Part shown: positions 44,205 to 53,350 of the stretch, piece after piece
How the letters are laid out: every line of letters begins with the position of its first letter
Position numbering within the stretch: the stretch's first letter is position 1
Assembly (NCBI GenBank): GCA_963851245.1
Contig: CAWKOH010000002.1
Coordinates: 675,449 to 739,448, forward strand
Source of the DNA: CAWKOH01 sp963851245
GTDB lineage: Bacteria; Actinomycetota; Acidimicrobiia; Acidimicrobiales; Palsa-688
DNA: 64,000 nt
Reading direction: 5' to 3'
Position numbers and translations under genes: made by a program
The notes under the pieces: model-generated
What the model was told of the DNA's origin: nothing
Databases searched by the model: none
The model's input: the letters and a program-made list of their open reading frames with translations, nothing else

Positions 44205-46871
44205 ATGGTGGTAGCTGAACGCGCCCCGTTGGGCCGGGGGTTGGATTTGGCCGACACGGCCGCTTTGTCTCCCGCCGAGGTGCTCTCGGGCCTGGGGAGC
44301 TGTCTTGACGGGCTGTCGTCTGCTGATGTTGCGCTTCGGCTACAGGAGTTCGGGCCGAACGCTCTGGCGACGCATCGGGTGCACGCCACGGCAGTGCTGT
44401 TCCGTCAGATCCGCAACCCGATCCTGGTCCTCCTGCTCGGCGCCGCGGTGGTGTCGGGGCTGACCGGTGGAGGCACCAACGCGGTGATCATCGTGGTGAT
44501 CGTGGCTCTCAGTGTCGGTCTGGGCTTCTTCAACGAGTACCGGGCCGAGGTGGCGATGGAGGACCTTCGGGGCAAGATCAGCCATGAGGCCGAGGTGCTC
44601 AGGGACGGACGGTCGTGCCGGGTCCCGGTGACGAACCTGGTGCCCGGAGACGTGGTGTCGTTGCGTATCGGCGATCTGGTGCCGGCCGACGTTCGCTTGT
44701 TGAAGGTAGACGAACTCGAATGCGACGAAGGGGTGCTGACCGGCGAATCGATGCCGGTATCCAAGTCGGCGGCGCCCGTCGCCGGCCGCCAGGCGACGGA
44801 TCAGCCGGGATGCGCGTTCATGGGGACGATCGTCCATCAGGGATCGGCCGTCGGGGCGGTGGTGGGGACCGGAACCCGCACCGCTTTCGGGCGGATCGCG
44901 GCGGGCCTGACCGAGAAGCCGGGTCAGACCGGCTTCGAGGTGGGCCTGTCGCGTTTCTCGCGTTTTCTGTTCGGGGTGGCTGCCGCGCTCACGGCGTTCA
45001 TCTTCATCCTCAACGTGGCGCTGTCACGACCGCTGATCGAGGCCCTGCTTTTCTCCCTGGCCATCGCTGTGGGCATCGCCCCCGAGATGATGCCGGCCAT
45101 CGTGACGGTGAGCCTCGCGTCCGGCTCAAAAGCGCTGGTGGCCAAGAAGGTCTTGGTCAAGCGGCTGGTCGCCATCGAGGATCTGGGCAACATCGAGATT
45201 CTCTTCACCGACAAGACCGGCACCCTGACCGAAGGAGTGATCACCTTCGAGGCGGCCCTCGACCCCGGCGGCCAGAAAAGCGACCGCCCCCTGCTGTTCG
45301 GACTGCTGTGCAACGAAGCGACGGTCACCCAAGACGGGCCGGTCGGGGGCAACGCCTTGGACCAGGCGCTGTGGTCGGCGCCCGGGACCTCCCCGGGAGA
45401 GGAAATGGCGAAAGCGGTCGCCGGCTACCAAAGGCTGGGGGTGCTTCCCTTCGACCACGAGCGGCAGATGTCCTCGGTACTGGTCAAAGAACCGGCAGGC
45501 GGATCGCTGCTGATCGTCAAGGGCGCCCCCGAGGTCATCCTGGACCGGTGCGTGAACGTCCCCGACGGCGCCCGGCCGACCCTGGATACCCTGTTCGCCG
45601 CGGGGGCCCGGGTAGTGGCCGTGGCCGCCCGCCCGGCTGCGGGCGTGACCGCGGTCACCGCCGCCGACGAGCACGGCTTGGCGCTGGTCGGGTTCCTGAC
45701 CTTCGCCGACCGGCCCAAGGCCGACGCCGGATCGTCCATCGCCCAGCTGCAGCGGCTAGGAATCGAGGTCAAGATCATCACCGGCGACAACGGCCTGGTT
45801 GCCGCCAAGGTGTGCTCAGACATCGGCGTCGACTGCGCCGGAGTCCTCTCCGGCGCCGAGGTCCAGGCCCTCGACGACGACCACCTGGCCGCCGCTATAC
45901 CGGCCACGACGGTGTTCGCCCGGATCAGCCCCGAACAGAAATCGCGGATCATCAAGGTGGCCCGCCGCACCGGCAAGGACGTGGCCTTCCTCGGCGACGG
46001 CGTGAACGACGCGGTGGCCCTGCACCACGCCGATGTCGGGATCTCGGTCAACTCGGGCACTGACGTGGCCAAAGACGCCGCCGACGTGGTGCTGCTCGAC
46101 AAGGACCTCGCCGTGCTGGCCGAGGGAGTCATGGAGGGCCGCCGCATCTTCGCCAACACCATGAAATACGTCCTGATGGCCACCTCCTCGAATTTCGGGA
46201 ACATGTTCAGCGCCGCCGGCGCCTCGGTGTTCCTGTCGTTCCTGCCCATGCTGCCGTCGCAGATCCTGCTCAACAACCTGCTCTACAACACCGGTCAGCT
46301 GGTCATCCCGACCGACCACGTCGACCCCGAAGCCCTCGCCCGACCCGCCGCGTGGGACATGAAGTTCATCCGGCGCTTCATGTCCGTGTTCGGCCCCGTC
46401 AGCTCAATCTTCGACTTCGTCACCTTCTGGGTCATGCTCTCGCTCCTCCACGCCGGCCACAGCGAGTTCAGGACAGGCTGGTTCGTCGAGTCCATCGCCA
46501 CCCAGACCCTCGTCGTCTACGTCATCCGAACCCGGCGCATCCCGTTCCTCAAGAGCCGGCCCAGCGTTCCCATGCTGTTGGTGCCGACCGGCGCCGCCGC
46601 GGTCGGTGCCGTCCTGCCCTACACCGGACTAGCACACCTGTTGGGATTCACACCCCTACCGGCCACCTTCTTCCTTCTCCTGTTCGCCATGGTCGTCGTC
46701 TACCTGGTCCTGGTCGAACTGGCCAAGACTCGCTTCTACCGCGCTCCGCACGCCCGGACACCCCGACCTGCCTCAACCCACGCCGAACGGCTCCAGCGGC
46801 GCGTCCGCCGCCGGGCGTCGCGCTACATCCGTTTCGGAACGCCAACCAATGTCACCCGAGCCAGCCGTTAG
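44205..46871 (+). CDS. P-type Mg2+-transporting ATPase (MgtA-like)
   Basis: 888 residues, unbroken. Signatures: GVLTGESMPVSKS, FTDKTGTLTEGVITFEAALD, KGAPEVILDRCVNVPDG, KIITGDNGLVAAKVCSDIG and FLGDGVNDAVALHHADVGISV. GIAPEMMPAIVTVSLASGSKAL is the PEMMP signature of magnesium-importing MgtA/MgtB type ATPases. ATG 44205 is chosen over a GTG six codons earlier. Follows the histidine kinase by 85 bases. The last 50 residues are basic. Confidence 0.85.
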   Translation: MVVAERAPLGRGLDLADTAALSPAEVLSGLGSCLDGLSSADVALRLQEFGPNALATHRVHATAVLFRQIRNPILVLLLGAAVVSGLTGGGTNAVIIVVIVALSVGLGFFNEYRAEVAMEDLRGKISHEAEVLRDGRSCRVPVTNLVPGDVVSLRIGDLVPADVRLLKVDELECDEGVLTGESMPVSKSAAPVAGRQATDQPGCAFMGTIVHQGSAVGAVVGTGTRTAFGRIAAGLTEKPGQTGFEVGLSRFSRFLFGVAAALTAFIFILNVALSRPLIEALLFSLAIAVGIAPEMMPAIVTVSLASGSKALVAKKVLVKRLVAIEDLGNIEILFTDKTGTLTEGVITFEAALDPGGQKSDRPLLFGLLCNEATVTQDGPVGGNALDQALWSAPGTSPGEEMAKAVAGYQRLGVLPFDHERQMSSVLVKEPAGGSLLIVKGAPEVILDRCVNVPDGARPTLDTLFAAGARVVAVAARPAAGVTAVTAADEHGLALVGFLTFADRPKADAGSSIAQLQRLGIEVKIITGDNGLVAAKVCSDIGVDCAGVLSGAEVQALDDDHLAAAIPATTVFARISPEQKSRIIKVARRTGKDVAFLGDGVNDAVALHHADVGISVNSGTDVAKDAADVVLLDKDLAVLAEGVMEGRRIFANTMKYVLMATSSNFGNMFSAAGASVFLSFLPMLPSQILLNNLLYNTGQLVIPTDHVDPEALARPAAWDMKFIRRFMSVFGPVSSIFDFVTFWVMLSLLHAGHSEFRTGWFVESIATQTLVVYVIRTRRIPFLKSRPSVPMLLVPTGAAAVGAVLPYTGLAHLLGFTPLPATFFLLLFAMVVVYLVLVELAKTRFYRAPHARTPRPASTHAERLQRRVRRRASRYIRFGTPTNVTRASR

Positions 46872-47083
46872 AGGGACACATGGCGTCTGTCCCGAACTCC
46901 AACGCCCTGCCATCAACCACTCCGCCCGCAGCTTCTGACCGGCCAGGTAGGGGATCCGGATGACCGGCGGCCCACGGCGCCGGACTGAAGGGGTCAGGCT
47001 CCCAGACGTGGATGCCGTTCTTGTCTCCAACGGCAAACTCGCTTCTGCGGTGTGTTGCCCGCCCGGCCGCCGGCCGTCGTACC

Positions 47084-47638
47084 ATGGAACGGCCTATGCA
47101 ACCTGAGCGGGCTTCGTCGGAGCCCAAAACCGATGTATCCACCGACGATCCGTCGGAGGATCCCTTTTCCCAGATCGACGAGATCCTCGACGAACGCAAG
47201 GAGCGACTGTTAGAGGCCTCCGATCGAAGCGCGGCGGAGGATTCCCGCCGGCTGGAGTTCCTCGACAGCTTCGCAAAGTTGTGCGACCACGTCGTACGCC
47301 CGGCGATGGAGGCCGTTTTGGTGCGGCTTCGACGTGACGGCGGAGGAGGCCTCATCGAGGAGCATCCCGGAGGCGAGCCCCGCTATCGAATGCCCCAGCT
47401 GACGCTGTGGATGTCCCTCGAAGGAGACGTCGCCGGGCACGGTCGAGAGGACCGCTATCCCTACCTCCGACTTGACGCCGACGCCACCAAAAGGAAGGTG
47501 CAGGTCGCCGAGGGCGACATGTGGCAGGGCGGCGGCACCCATTCCAGCGGACGCATCGGTTCCTGGCAGCTGTCGGAGATCACCGCAGATCTCGTCGAGC
47601 ACACCATCGTGGATATCCTGCGAAGATCGGCGACCTGA
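47084..47638 (+). CDS. uncharacterised soluble protein
   Basis: 184 residues from ATG 47084 (or 47096). Acidic N-terminal third (TDVSTDDPSEDPFSQIDEILDERKERLLEA), helical centre LEFLDSFAKLCDHVVRPAMEAVLVRLRRDGGG, then beta-type segments (PQLTLWMSLEGDV, RYPYLRLDADATKRKVQVAEGDMW) and a helix SEITADLVEHTIVDILRR. The centre-to-end pattern is like a small effector- or ligand-binding domain. No family recognised. Stands alone. Confidence 0.6.
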   Translation: MERPMQPERASSEPKTDVSTDDPSEDPFSQIDEILDERKERLLEASDRSAAEDSRRLEFLDSFAKLCDHVVRPAMEAVLVRLRRDGGGGLIEEHPGGEPRYRMPQLTLWMSLEGDVAGHGREDRYPYLRLDADATKRKVQVAEGDMWQGGGTHSSGRIGSWQLSEITADLVEHTIVDILRRSAT

Positions 47639-47852
47639 GCAGGCTTGCCCGACGAAAAGGTCAGCTCAGCGGGGGAGGGGACCTCGTTGGAGATGCCTGA
47701 CCGTCGCTGGCCGCGTGACCCAGAACGCGCGTCGATATCCGCCTGGGACATGCCCTTGTTCACCTCGTCATGGCGTTCATCGGCACTAGTCATGGCATTC
47801 ATATGAGCATTTGCTGGCGTCACCATAAGTCGCAAACATGATGTGCATACCG

Positions 47853-48269
47853 TCATGCCGCGGGTTGCTGTAGTTCCCCGGCGCGGAGAATAGCGACCAG
47901 CCGGGCGGCGATCGTGGATCCAGCGATCCGCTCAGCAGGACTGTGGCGCGCAGACACTTCAGCCAGCGCGACGGCGTGGTCCGGGTCGCAAAGCAGCTGA
48001 CCAGTGGTCCTGCCTTCCCACCACTGGGCGTCTCTGTGATCGGCTGCCACTTGTGTTACGGCAGGCGCGCATCCTGCCATTTCAGTCGTTTCGAATTGCC
48101 CGTCGGAGCGTCCCTCAGAGTGGCGTTGCTCTAAGGGCGGAGTGAGCGTCTCGGGGTTACTCGTCGGTGGCCGGCTACCGACGACCGCGACCGGACTGAG
48201 GTAGGCAGGAAGATGCGCCCCGACGCCATTTTGGCGATGAGCTTCTTGATCGGGAACCGTGAGCATCAT
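47853..48269 (-). CDS. uncharacterised protein downstream of the shared leader element
   Basis: 138 residues, MMLTVPDQEAHRQNGVGAH at the start and a helical C-terminus with CDPDHAVALAEVSARHSPAERIAGSTIAARLVAILRAGEL. Not recognised. It is preceded on its own strand by a CCCGAAAGTGAC box 80 bases upstream (48338-48349), as three other genes here are. That promoter layout is the main reason to call it coding. The N-terminal half has weak composition. Confidence 0.45.
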   Translation of the reverse strand: MMLTVPDQEAHRQNGVGAHLPAYLSPVAVVGSRPPTSNPETLTPPLEQRHSEGRSDGQFETTEMAGCAPAVTQVAADHRDAQWWEGRTTGQLLCDPDHAVALAEVSARHSPAERIAGSTIAARLVAILRAGELQQPAA

Positions 48270-48337
48270 CAGGTCCGTCCTTCGGTCATCTAGCCCCGGT
48301 GGTCTCGGGGTGTGTCACTTAGCAGCGGACCCTCGGT

Positions 48338-48349
48338 GTCACTTTCGGG
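48338..48349 (-). promoter_or_regulatory. shared leader box, copy D (minus strand)
   Basis: CCCGAAAGTGAC read on the minus strand, followed by a second GTGACAC and a GAAGGAC ribosome-site-like sequence before the ATG at 48269. Diverges from copy A, whose box starts 128 bases away on the other strand. The most degenerate of the four copies. Confidence 0.55.
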
Positions 48350-48477
48350 TTCGCGCTGGCCGGTCATGGCTCGGGGTCAGTGCTGTATCCACTTCGGTCG
48401 GGGCTAACTGAGCCAGCGTCACGGGCCCGCCTATGAGATCTGCGGCGAGGATGTCGGCAGCACCCAGGACCTCACGT

Positions 48478-48551
48478 CCCGAAAGTGACCGAAGCGGTCC
48501 CTCCATCGTGTGATGGCCACACCACACGATCGAGAGGAATCGCGGAACATG
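48478..48551 (+). promoter_or_regulatory. shared leader element, copy A
   Basis: CCCGAAAGTGACCGAAGCGGTC, then a GTGTG/CACAC hairpin, then GAGAGGA and the ATG of the WhiB-like gene (48549). Matches copy B almost base for base at the box (21 of 22) and again at GATCGAGAGGA and ATGGTCTTGCTCTT. Confidence 0.7.
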
Positions 48552-48917
48552 GTCTTGCTCTTCGTGGACCTGCCCCACATGGACGTCGTTCCCCTGGATA
48601 TCGGGCCCAGCGACCGGGCCGAGAACCGCTGGCGGGCCTACGCCGCATGCGCCGACCCCGACGATCACAGCGACTACCACGACCGCCGACGCCGACATCC
48701 ACGCTGCGACACCTGCCCCGCCTCCGAGCCCTGCCTGTGGTTCGGCCTCGCCAACGAACAAGACGCCGGCTACCGATACGGCTGCTGGGGTGGCACCACA
48801 CCCGCCCGCCGGGCCCGTATCGCCGCCGGCCTCGGCGACGTCGACTACCGCCAGTGGTACCGCCAGGTCGCCGCCTCCTGGCAGGCGCCCGCCGAGCGGG
48901 TCGATCGCGCCTCGTGA
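48549..48917 (+). CDS. WhiB-like iron-sulfur protein of the mobile region
   Basis: 122 residues, MVLLFVDLPHMDVVPLDIGP at the start. Cluster ligands: ACADPDDHS, then CDTCPASEPC (CxxCx5C) and the WhiB turn YGCWGGTTPARRARI with one extra Cys before WGG. Mobile elements of actinobacteria often carry such regulators. It is expressed from leader copy A; a second, shortened copy of the same leader and gene start lies at 53967. The first Cys spacing is longer than in chromosomal WhiB. Confidence 0.75.
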   Translation: MVLLFVDLPHMDVVPLDIGPSDRAENRWRAYAACADPDDHSDYHDRRRRHPRCDTCPASEPCLWFGLANEQDAGYRYGCWGGTTPARRARIAAGLGDVDYRQWYRQVAASWQAPAERVDRAS

Positions 48918-49273
48918 CCCCCGCCCCCTCCCGACACCGCGCCAGGCCACTTGCGCTTACCTCACCACCACCTTCAAGGCCTCTCGTCACCAGGGCCACT
49001 ACGGCCAACCAGCCCAGTCAGCTTCCGCGGCTGTCGCTGCGCGCCCGGCTTCGCCTCACGGCGGCGTGGCCGCCTATGCGGCCGGGGATTTGCTGGCGAT
49101 GGGTGTCATCGGTGGCGCTCCGCCTTCGCTACGCGTCACGTCGATACCGGGTCACGCCCCAAAGGCGGCTGAGGAAGGAGGAGGGGCCGGGTTTGTGGCA
49201 CTCGTCGGCTGCCCATGTTCACGCCGGCCTCGAGAGCCGGCTTCGCCTGGCCGGTGGCGAAAGCGGGCTGACC

Positions 49274-49292
49274 CTGGGGGCTCCGCCCCCAG
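49274..49292 (+). terminator. GC hairpin, possible terminator
   Basis: CTGGGGGC-TCC-GCCCCCAG: 8-base perfect stem with a 3-base loop. No T-run follows, as is common in actinobacteria. Placed to end the WhiB-like transcript before the palindromic operator. Confidence 0.5.
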
Positions 49293-49327
49293 CCCCCCGG
49301 CCATCTCCGCCAACATTCCCCACATAT

Positions 49328-49363
49328 CCTATTGCGGTATGTTGGTCAACATACTACAATAGG
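49328..49363. promoter_or_regulatory. 36-base nested palindrome (operator-like)
   Basis: CCTATTG-CGG-TATGTTG-GT-CAACATA-CTA-CAATAGG: two nested pairs of 7-base arms, all exact. It is the most AT-rich spot in the area and overlaps an AGGAGGTG motif. The gene starting at 49406 follows. Typical of a repressor or partition operator on mobile DNA. Confidence 0.7.
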
Positions 49364-49405
49364 AGGTGTTGGGGGAGTCGCCCCCGAGAAAGAGAACCAG
49401 CGCAA

Positions 49406-50164
49406 ATGCCCCACTCCCAGCCCATCGAAGCCCCCGCCACCCTCACCGTCATCCGCTACCCCGACCCGGCCACCGAAGCGCATGGCTACGGCCCCGAACA
49501 CGCCTACCCCGAGCTAGTGCTGTGCTCGATCGTCGGGCCCTCCAGCCTCCTGTTGTGGCGCCGCCTGGCCCGCGTCGCCCGCCACGCCGACGCCACCCCC
49601 GTCAGCGTCGACACGCTCGACCTGCTCGCCTCCATCGGCCTCGGCGCCAACCTGGGCAAGAACAGTCCCGGCGCCCGGACCATCGCCCGCATGGTCAGCT
49701 TCGACATGGCCCGCCAAGCCGGCCGCGGCGGCGAGCTGCTGGCCGTACGCACCGCCCTGGCCCCCGTCCCCGAGCCTCGCCTGGCCCGCCTGCCCGCCAG
49801 CGCCCGCCGCTACCACGCCCAAGTCCACCCCGCCCAGGTCCACCCCGCAGCGGTCCCGGACCGGCGGCCCGCACCCACCGCGACGCTCGCCCCCGGCCTG
49901 TTCCGCCTCGGCAAGCTGCACGCCACCCCCGCCGCCACCCGGGCCATGGCCAACACCGGCACCGACCCCCACGCCCTCATCGAGCGGCACCGCCACGGCG
50001 ACTGGGGCGACGTCACCCTCCACGACGCCCTGGCCAACAACGCCGCCATCGAAGACGGCGGCCCCATCGGCTCCCTCTACGCCCTCGACGCCACCCACAC
50101 CGTCACCATCACCACCGACGCCACCCGCACCGCCACCACCATCGCCGTCCCCACGGAGTCCTAG
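49406..50164 (+). CDS. uncharacterised mobile-element protein
   Basis: 252 residues, MPHSQPIEAPATLTVIRYPDPATEAHGYGPEHAYPELVLCSIVGPSS. The first 150 residues are globular, with LLLWRRLARVARHADATPVSVDTLDLLASIGLGANLGKNSPGARTIARMVSFDMARQ reading like a winged helix-type DNA-binding protein. The rest is Ala/Pro/His-rich with AQVHPAQVHPAAV repeats. Follows the 49328 palindrome, which may be its operator. Not recognised; stop is five bases before the methyltransferase ATG. Confidence 0.55.
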   Translation: MPHSQPIEAPATLTVIRYPDPATEAHGYGPEHAYPELVLCSIVGPSSLLLWRRLARVARHADATPVSVDTLDLLASIGLGANLGKNSPGARTIARMVSFDMARQAGRGGELLAVRTALAPVPEPRLARLPASARRYHAQVHPAQVHPAAVPDRRPAPTATLAPGLFRLGKLHATPAATRAMANTGTDPHALIERHRHGDWGDVTLHDALANNAAIEDGGPIGSLYALDATHTVTITTDATRTATTIAVPTES

Positions 50165-50168
50165 CCCC

Positions 50169-51763
50169 ATGAGCTTGACCCTCACCGACCTGTTCTGCGG
50201 CGCCGGCGGATCCTCCTCCGGGGCCGCCGCCGTGCCCGGCGTCGAGATCGTCATGGCCGCCAACCACTGGCCCGCCGCCATCGACCTCCACCAGCACGAG
50301 CACCCCGCGGGCCCGCCACGACTGCGCCGACATCACCCAGGTCGACTTCCGCCGCTACCCCGCCACCGACATCCTCCTCGCCAGCCCCGAATGCACCAAC
50401 CACGCCGCCTCCAAAGGCGTCTCCCGCAAACGCCAGCACGCCAGCCTGTTCGACACCCCCGACCCCGCCGCCGAGCGCAGCCGCTCCACCATGTGGGACG
50501 TCATCCGCTACGCCGAGCTCCACGCCCCGGCCGCCATCATCGTCGAGAACGTCGTCGAGGCGGCCAACTGGATCTTCTACCCGGCCTGGCGCATGGCCCT
50601 CGAAGCCGCCGGCTACACCGTCAAAATCTGCTCCGTCAACTCCATGCACACCGGCGCCGTCCCCCAATCGCGGGACCGCATCTACGTCGTCGCCGTCCGC
50701 CGCGGCCTCGCCGTCGACCTCGACCTGCGCCCCCTCGCCTACTGCCACCCTGCGACGAGCGACATCGACGCCTACCAGTCCTGGAAACCCGGCCGGGTGG
50801 TCGGCCGCTACCGCCAGCAATACCTGTGGCGCTGCCCCGGCTGCCACCAGCCCGTCGAGCCCTACGCCCTGCCCGCCGCCGTAGCCATCGACTGGGAACT
50901 CCCCTCCCAGCGCATCGGCGAACGCAAACGACCCCTCGCCGCCGCCACCCTGCGCCGCATCCACCTCGGCCTGCTCCGCTACGGCTACACCATCGTGGCC
51001 GGCGCCGGCCAAACCTGGGAGCGGCCCGGCAGCCGACTACGCCCGGGCCTGGCCCCTCGACCGGCCCCTCCCCGTCCAGACCGCCACCCTCCAACACGGC
51101 CTGCGCCGACCCCCGCCGAGCGCGTTCATCGCCGAGCTGCGCGGCGGCGGCAGCCAAACCAAGATGCGCCCCGTCACCCACCCGCTGGCCACCGTCGAAG
51201 CCAACGGCAACCACCACGCCCTGGTCTGCCCGCCCCTGGTGGTCGAGACCGCCCACACCGACCGCAGCCTGCCGGGTCCGCAGCGTCAGCGAGCCCTTCC
51301 GGACCATAACCGCCGACGACGACCGGCCCCTCCTCGTCGAAACCCCCGACCTCTAGCCTTCTACGTCAAAGGATTCGGCGCCGGCCTCCCCCGCGACGGG
51401 CAGATGGTCCACCCCACCACCAAACCGTTCGGCACCGTCACCGCCCAAGACCACCACGGGCTGCTCCTCCCCTACTACCGCACCGGCCACGCCACCCCCA
51501 CCAGCCAGCCCATCAGCACCGTCGAAACCCGCGACCGCCACGCCCTGCTCCAGCCCGCCATCGACATCGACCAATGCCGCTTCCGCATGCTCGAACCCCA
51601 CGAAGTCGGCGCCGCCATGGCCTTCCGGCCCGGCTACGGCGGCCCCGTCATGGCCGCCCTGACCAAACGGGACAAGGTCCGCGCCTACGGCAACGCCGTC
51701 ACCCCGCCCGTCATGGCCTGGCTCGTCGGCCAAATCGCCCACGCCCTGCGCCTGACGCACCGC
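50169..51763 (+). CDS. C5-cytosine DNA methyltransferase, several frameshifts
   Basis: MSLTLTDLFCGAGGSSSGAAAV is motif I (SAM binding); LLASPECTNHAASKG replaces the usual PCQ loop with PECT as in many actinophage enzymes, AAIIVENVVEA is motif VI (ENV), AVPQSRDRIYVVAV is motif VIII and KVRAYGNAVTPPVMAWLV is motif X. Same-sign breaks near 50308, 51028 and 51273 are repaired by CG; a fourth near 51350 is of the other sign. An insertion with CPGCHQPV looks like a zinc-binding target-recognition part. No restriction enzyme is adjacent, so it may be solitary. Confidence 0.8.
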
Positions 51764-52627
51764 ATGGCCACCACCCGCTCCACCACCGCCGCGAACTGCG
51801 GGCACGAAACCGCCAAGATCATCGCCCTACTCGGCGAACCCGAACAGAACATCGGCGCCGCCAACGGTCTCGGCTGGTCCGAACTCGACGACGCCGGCCA
51901 GCCCATCGAGACCGAGCTGGGCGACGTCGCCGACCTCAAGGCGTCGGTGTTCCTCGGCGTCTGCTCCACATGCTCGGCGCCTGTCGTCACCGTCCGCACC
52001 TGGGACGCCCCCCACTGGACCGTCGAGCACGGCCCCGCCTGGTCGACCCGCTGGACCGCACTCGTACCCGACGGCGCCGCCAACGAAGGCCAACAGGCCG
52101 TGACCGTGATCGTCGACCCCATGGACGACCTGGCCGACAACCTCGCCCAGATCGAAGACTGGCTGCGCTGGGCCGACCCCGACACCGACACCGCAGCCGA
52201 CACCATCGGACAAGCCGCCGACCTGGTTGGCGACCTGACCGTCGCCCTGCGCCACGCCCTGGCCGCCTCCCCGAGCCTGCGCGCCCCCGGCGGCGTCGAA
52301 CTGGGACCACTGGCCGCGCTGCCCTCCGACGCCGTCAAAGCGGCGCACGCCGCCCTGGTGGCCGCCGTCGCCGAACTTCCCCACGACAAGAACACCCCGG
52401 CCGAGCTACCCGCAACCATGGCCCTGGTGGCGAACTGCCTGGCCCAAGCCGGCTCAACAGACGCCCTGCGGCTGGCCGCCATCCTGGGCCGCGCCGGCGA
52501 TCAGGCCGACGTCGGACCTCAGCGCCCGGCCGTCCAGCTCAGCGACGACGACTACGCCGCCTACCGGCGCTACGTCACCGCCGTCCTAACCGACCCCCTG
52601 CTGCGATACGCCGCCACCGGACTTTGA
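51764..52627 (+). CDS. uncharacterised acidic protein after the methyltransferase
   Basis: 287 residues from ATG 51764, in the same open frame as the methyltransferase end, so fusion or coupling is possible. N-terminal third has CxxC pairs (FLGVCSTCSAPVVTVRTWDAPHWTVEH); the remainder is helical and Asp/Ala-rich (LADNLAQIEDWLRWADPDTDTAADTIGQAADLVGDLTVALRHAL ... ELPATMALVANCLAQAG), like a plasmid accessory protein. Function unknown. Confidence 0.5.
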   Translation: MATTRSTTAANCGHETAKIIALLGEPEQNIGAANGLGWSELDDAGQPIETELGDVADLKASVFLGVCSTCSAPVVTVRTWDAPHWTVEHGPAWSTRWTALVPDGAANEGQQAVTVIVDPMDDLADNLAQIEDWLRWADPDTDTAADTIGQAADLVGDLTVALRHALAASPSLRAPGGVELGPLAALPSDAVKAAHAALVAAVAELPHDKNTPAELPATMALVANCLAQAGSTDALRLAAILGRAGDQADVGPQRPAVQLSDDDYAAYRRYVTAVLTDPLLRYAATGL

Positions 52628-52638
52628 GCGTGCCCCCG

Positions 52639-52794
52639 CTACCCCGGACCCAGCAGCCGGGCGACGTCGTCCATGCTGCGCCGGCGGCGGGCCGCCGCCA
52701 GCGAGGCCGTCCCCTCCGGGGCGTCGGCATCATCGGCGGCCTCGAGCCCGTCGAGCACCGCGCTCTCCAGGTCGTCCAGATCGTCAATGTCCAT
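52639..52794 (-). CDS. small acidic protein divergent from the HTH gene
   Basis: 51 residues, MDIDDLDDLESAVLDGLEAADDADAPEG then a basic end ARRRRSMDDVARLLGPG. Composition suggests an antitoxin-like or regulatory peptide. Its start is 33 bases from the divergent GTG of the three-HTH protein. Not recognised. Confidence 0.4.
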   Translation of the reverse strand: MDIDDLDDLESAVLDGLEAADDADAPEGTASLAAARRRRSMDDVARLLGPG

Positions 52795-52827
52795 TCCCCG
52801 CAGCGTACCGCCAGGCAAAATGCCCCA

Positions 52828-53268
52828 GTGGGACTGACCAACGACGAGCTCATCCGCCGCTACAACGCCAACGAGTCCCTCGCCTCGCTCGCCCAAGCCG
52901 CCGGCATGACCCGCAGCGGTCTCTACGAACGACTCCGACGCCTCGGCCTGCCACCCCGCATCCGGCCCGGCTCCGCCAGCGTCACCGACGCCCAGATACG
53001 CAAAGCCCTCGACCAGCACGGATCGGTCAACGCCGCCGCCAAAGCCCTCGGCGTCACCCGAGAAGCCCTCACCGCCGACGCCCAACGCCTCGGGCTGCTG
53101 GCGCCCCCGCCGGATCGCCCCGACGACCTGGCCGAGCGCTACGGCCAGCTCGGCTCGCTCGAAGCGACCGCCAAGCACTACAACACCAGCGTCACCACCG
53201 TCCGACGGTGGCTGCGCTCCCTCGGCATCGACCGCAAGCCGGCCGGCCGCCAGGCACGAGACGGCTAA
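52828..53268 (+). CDS. protein with three tandem helix-turn-helix repeats
   Basis: 146 residues from GTG 52828. Three similar 40-residue units, each a DNA-binding HTH: LIRRYNANESLASLAQAAGMTRSGLYERLRRLGL, IRKALDQHGSVNAAAKALGVTREALTADAQRLGL and LAERYGQLGSLEATAKHYNTSVTTVRRWLRSLGI. A chain of HTHs with no other domain could bind repeated DNA such as a replication origin or transfer operator (inference). Confidence 0.72.
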   Translation: MGLTNDELIRRYNANESLASLAQAAGMTRSGLYERLRRLGLPPRIRPGSASVTDAQIRKALDQHGSVNAAAKALGVTREALTADAQRLGLLAPPPDRPDDLAERYGQLGSLEATAKHYNTSVTTVRRWLRSLGIDRKPAGRQARDG

Positions 53269-53350
53269 ACAGCCCGGCTCACCTCCCGCCGGCCCAGAGG
53301 TCCGGCCCGAGGGTCGCGATGCACGGCCCGCCCCGGTCGCCAGGCCAGGG

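Larger units (their letters stand above)
48918..49405. other. intergenic region with hairpins and an operator-like palindrome
   Basis: About 490 bases between the WhiB-like gene and the next plus-strand gene. No gene seen. Contains a perfect GGGGGC/GCCCCC hairpin, a 36-base palindrome and a third small hairpin GGGGG-AGTCG-CCCCC (49371-49385). Confidence 0.6.

Noticed and set aside
47461..47856. Minus-strand gene opposite 47084-47638
   Set aside because: Overlaps a better plus-strand frame; only the first 60 residues look partly protein-like.
48918..49405. A protein on the frames crossing the WhiB-like to 49406 gap
   Set aside because: Frames run through hairpins and the palindrome, and have no protein-like pattern.
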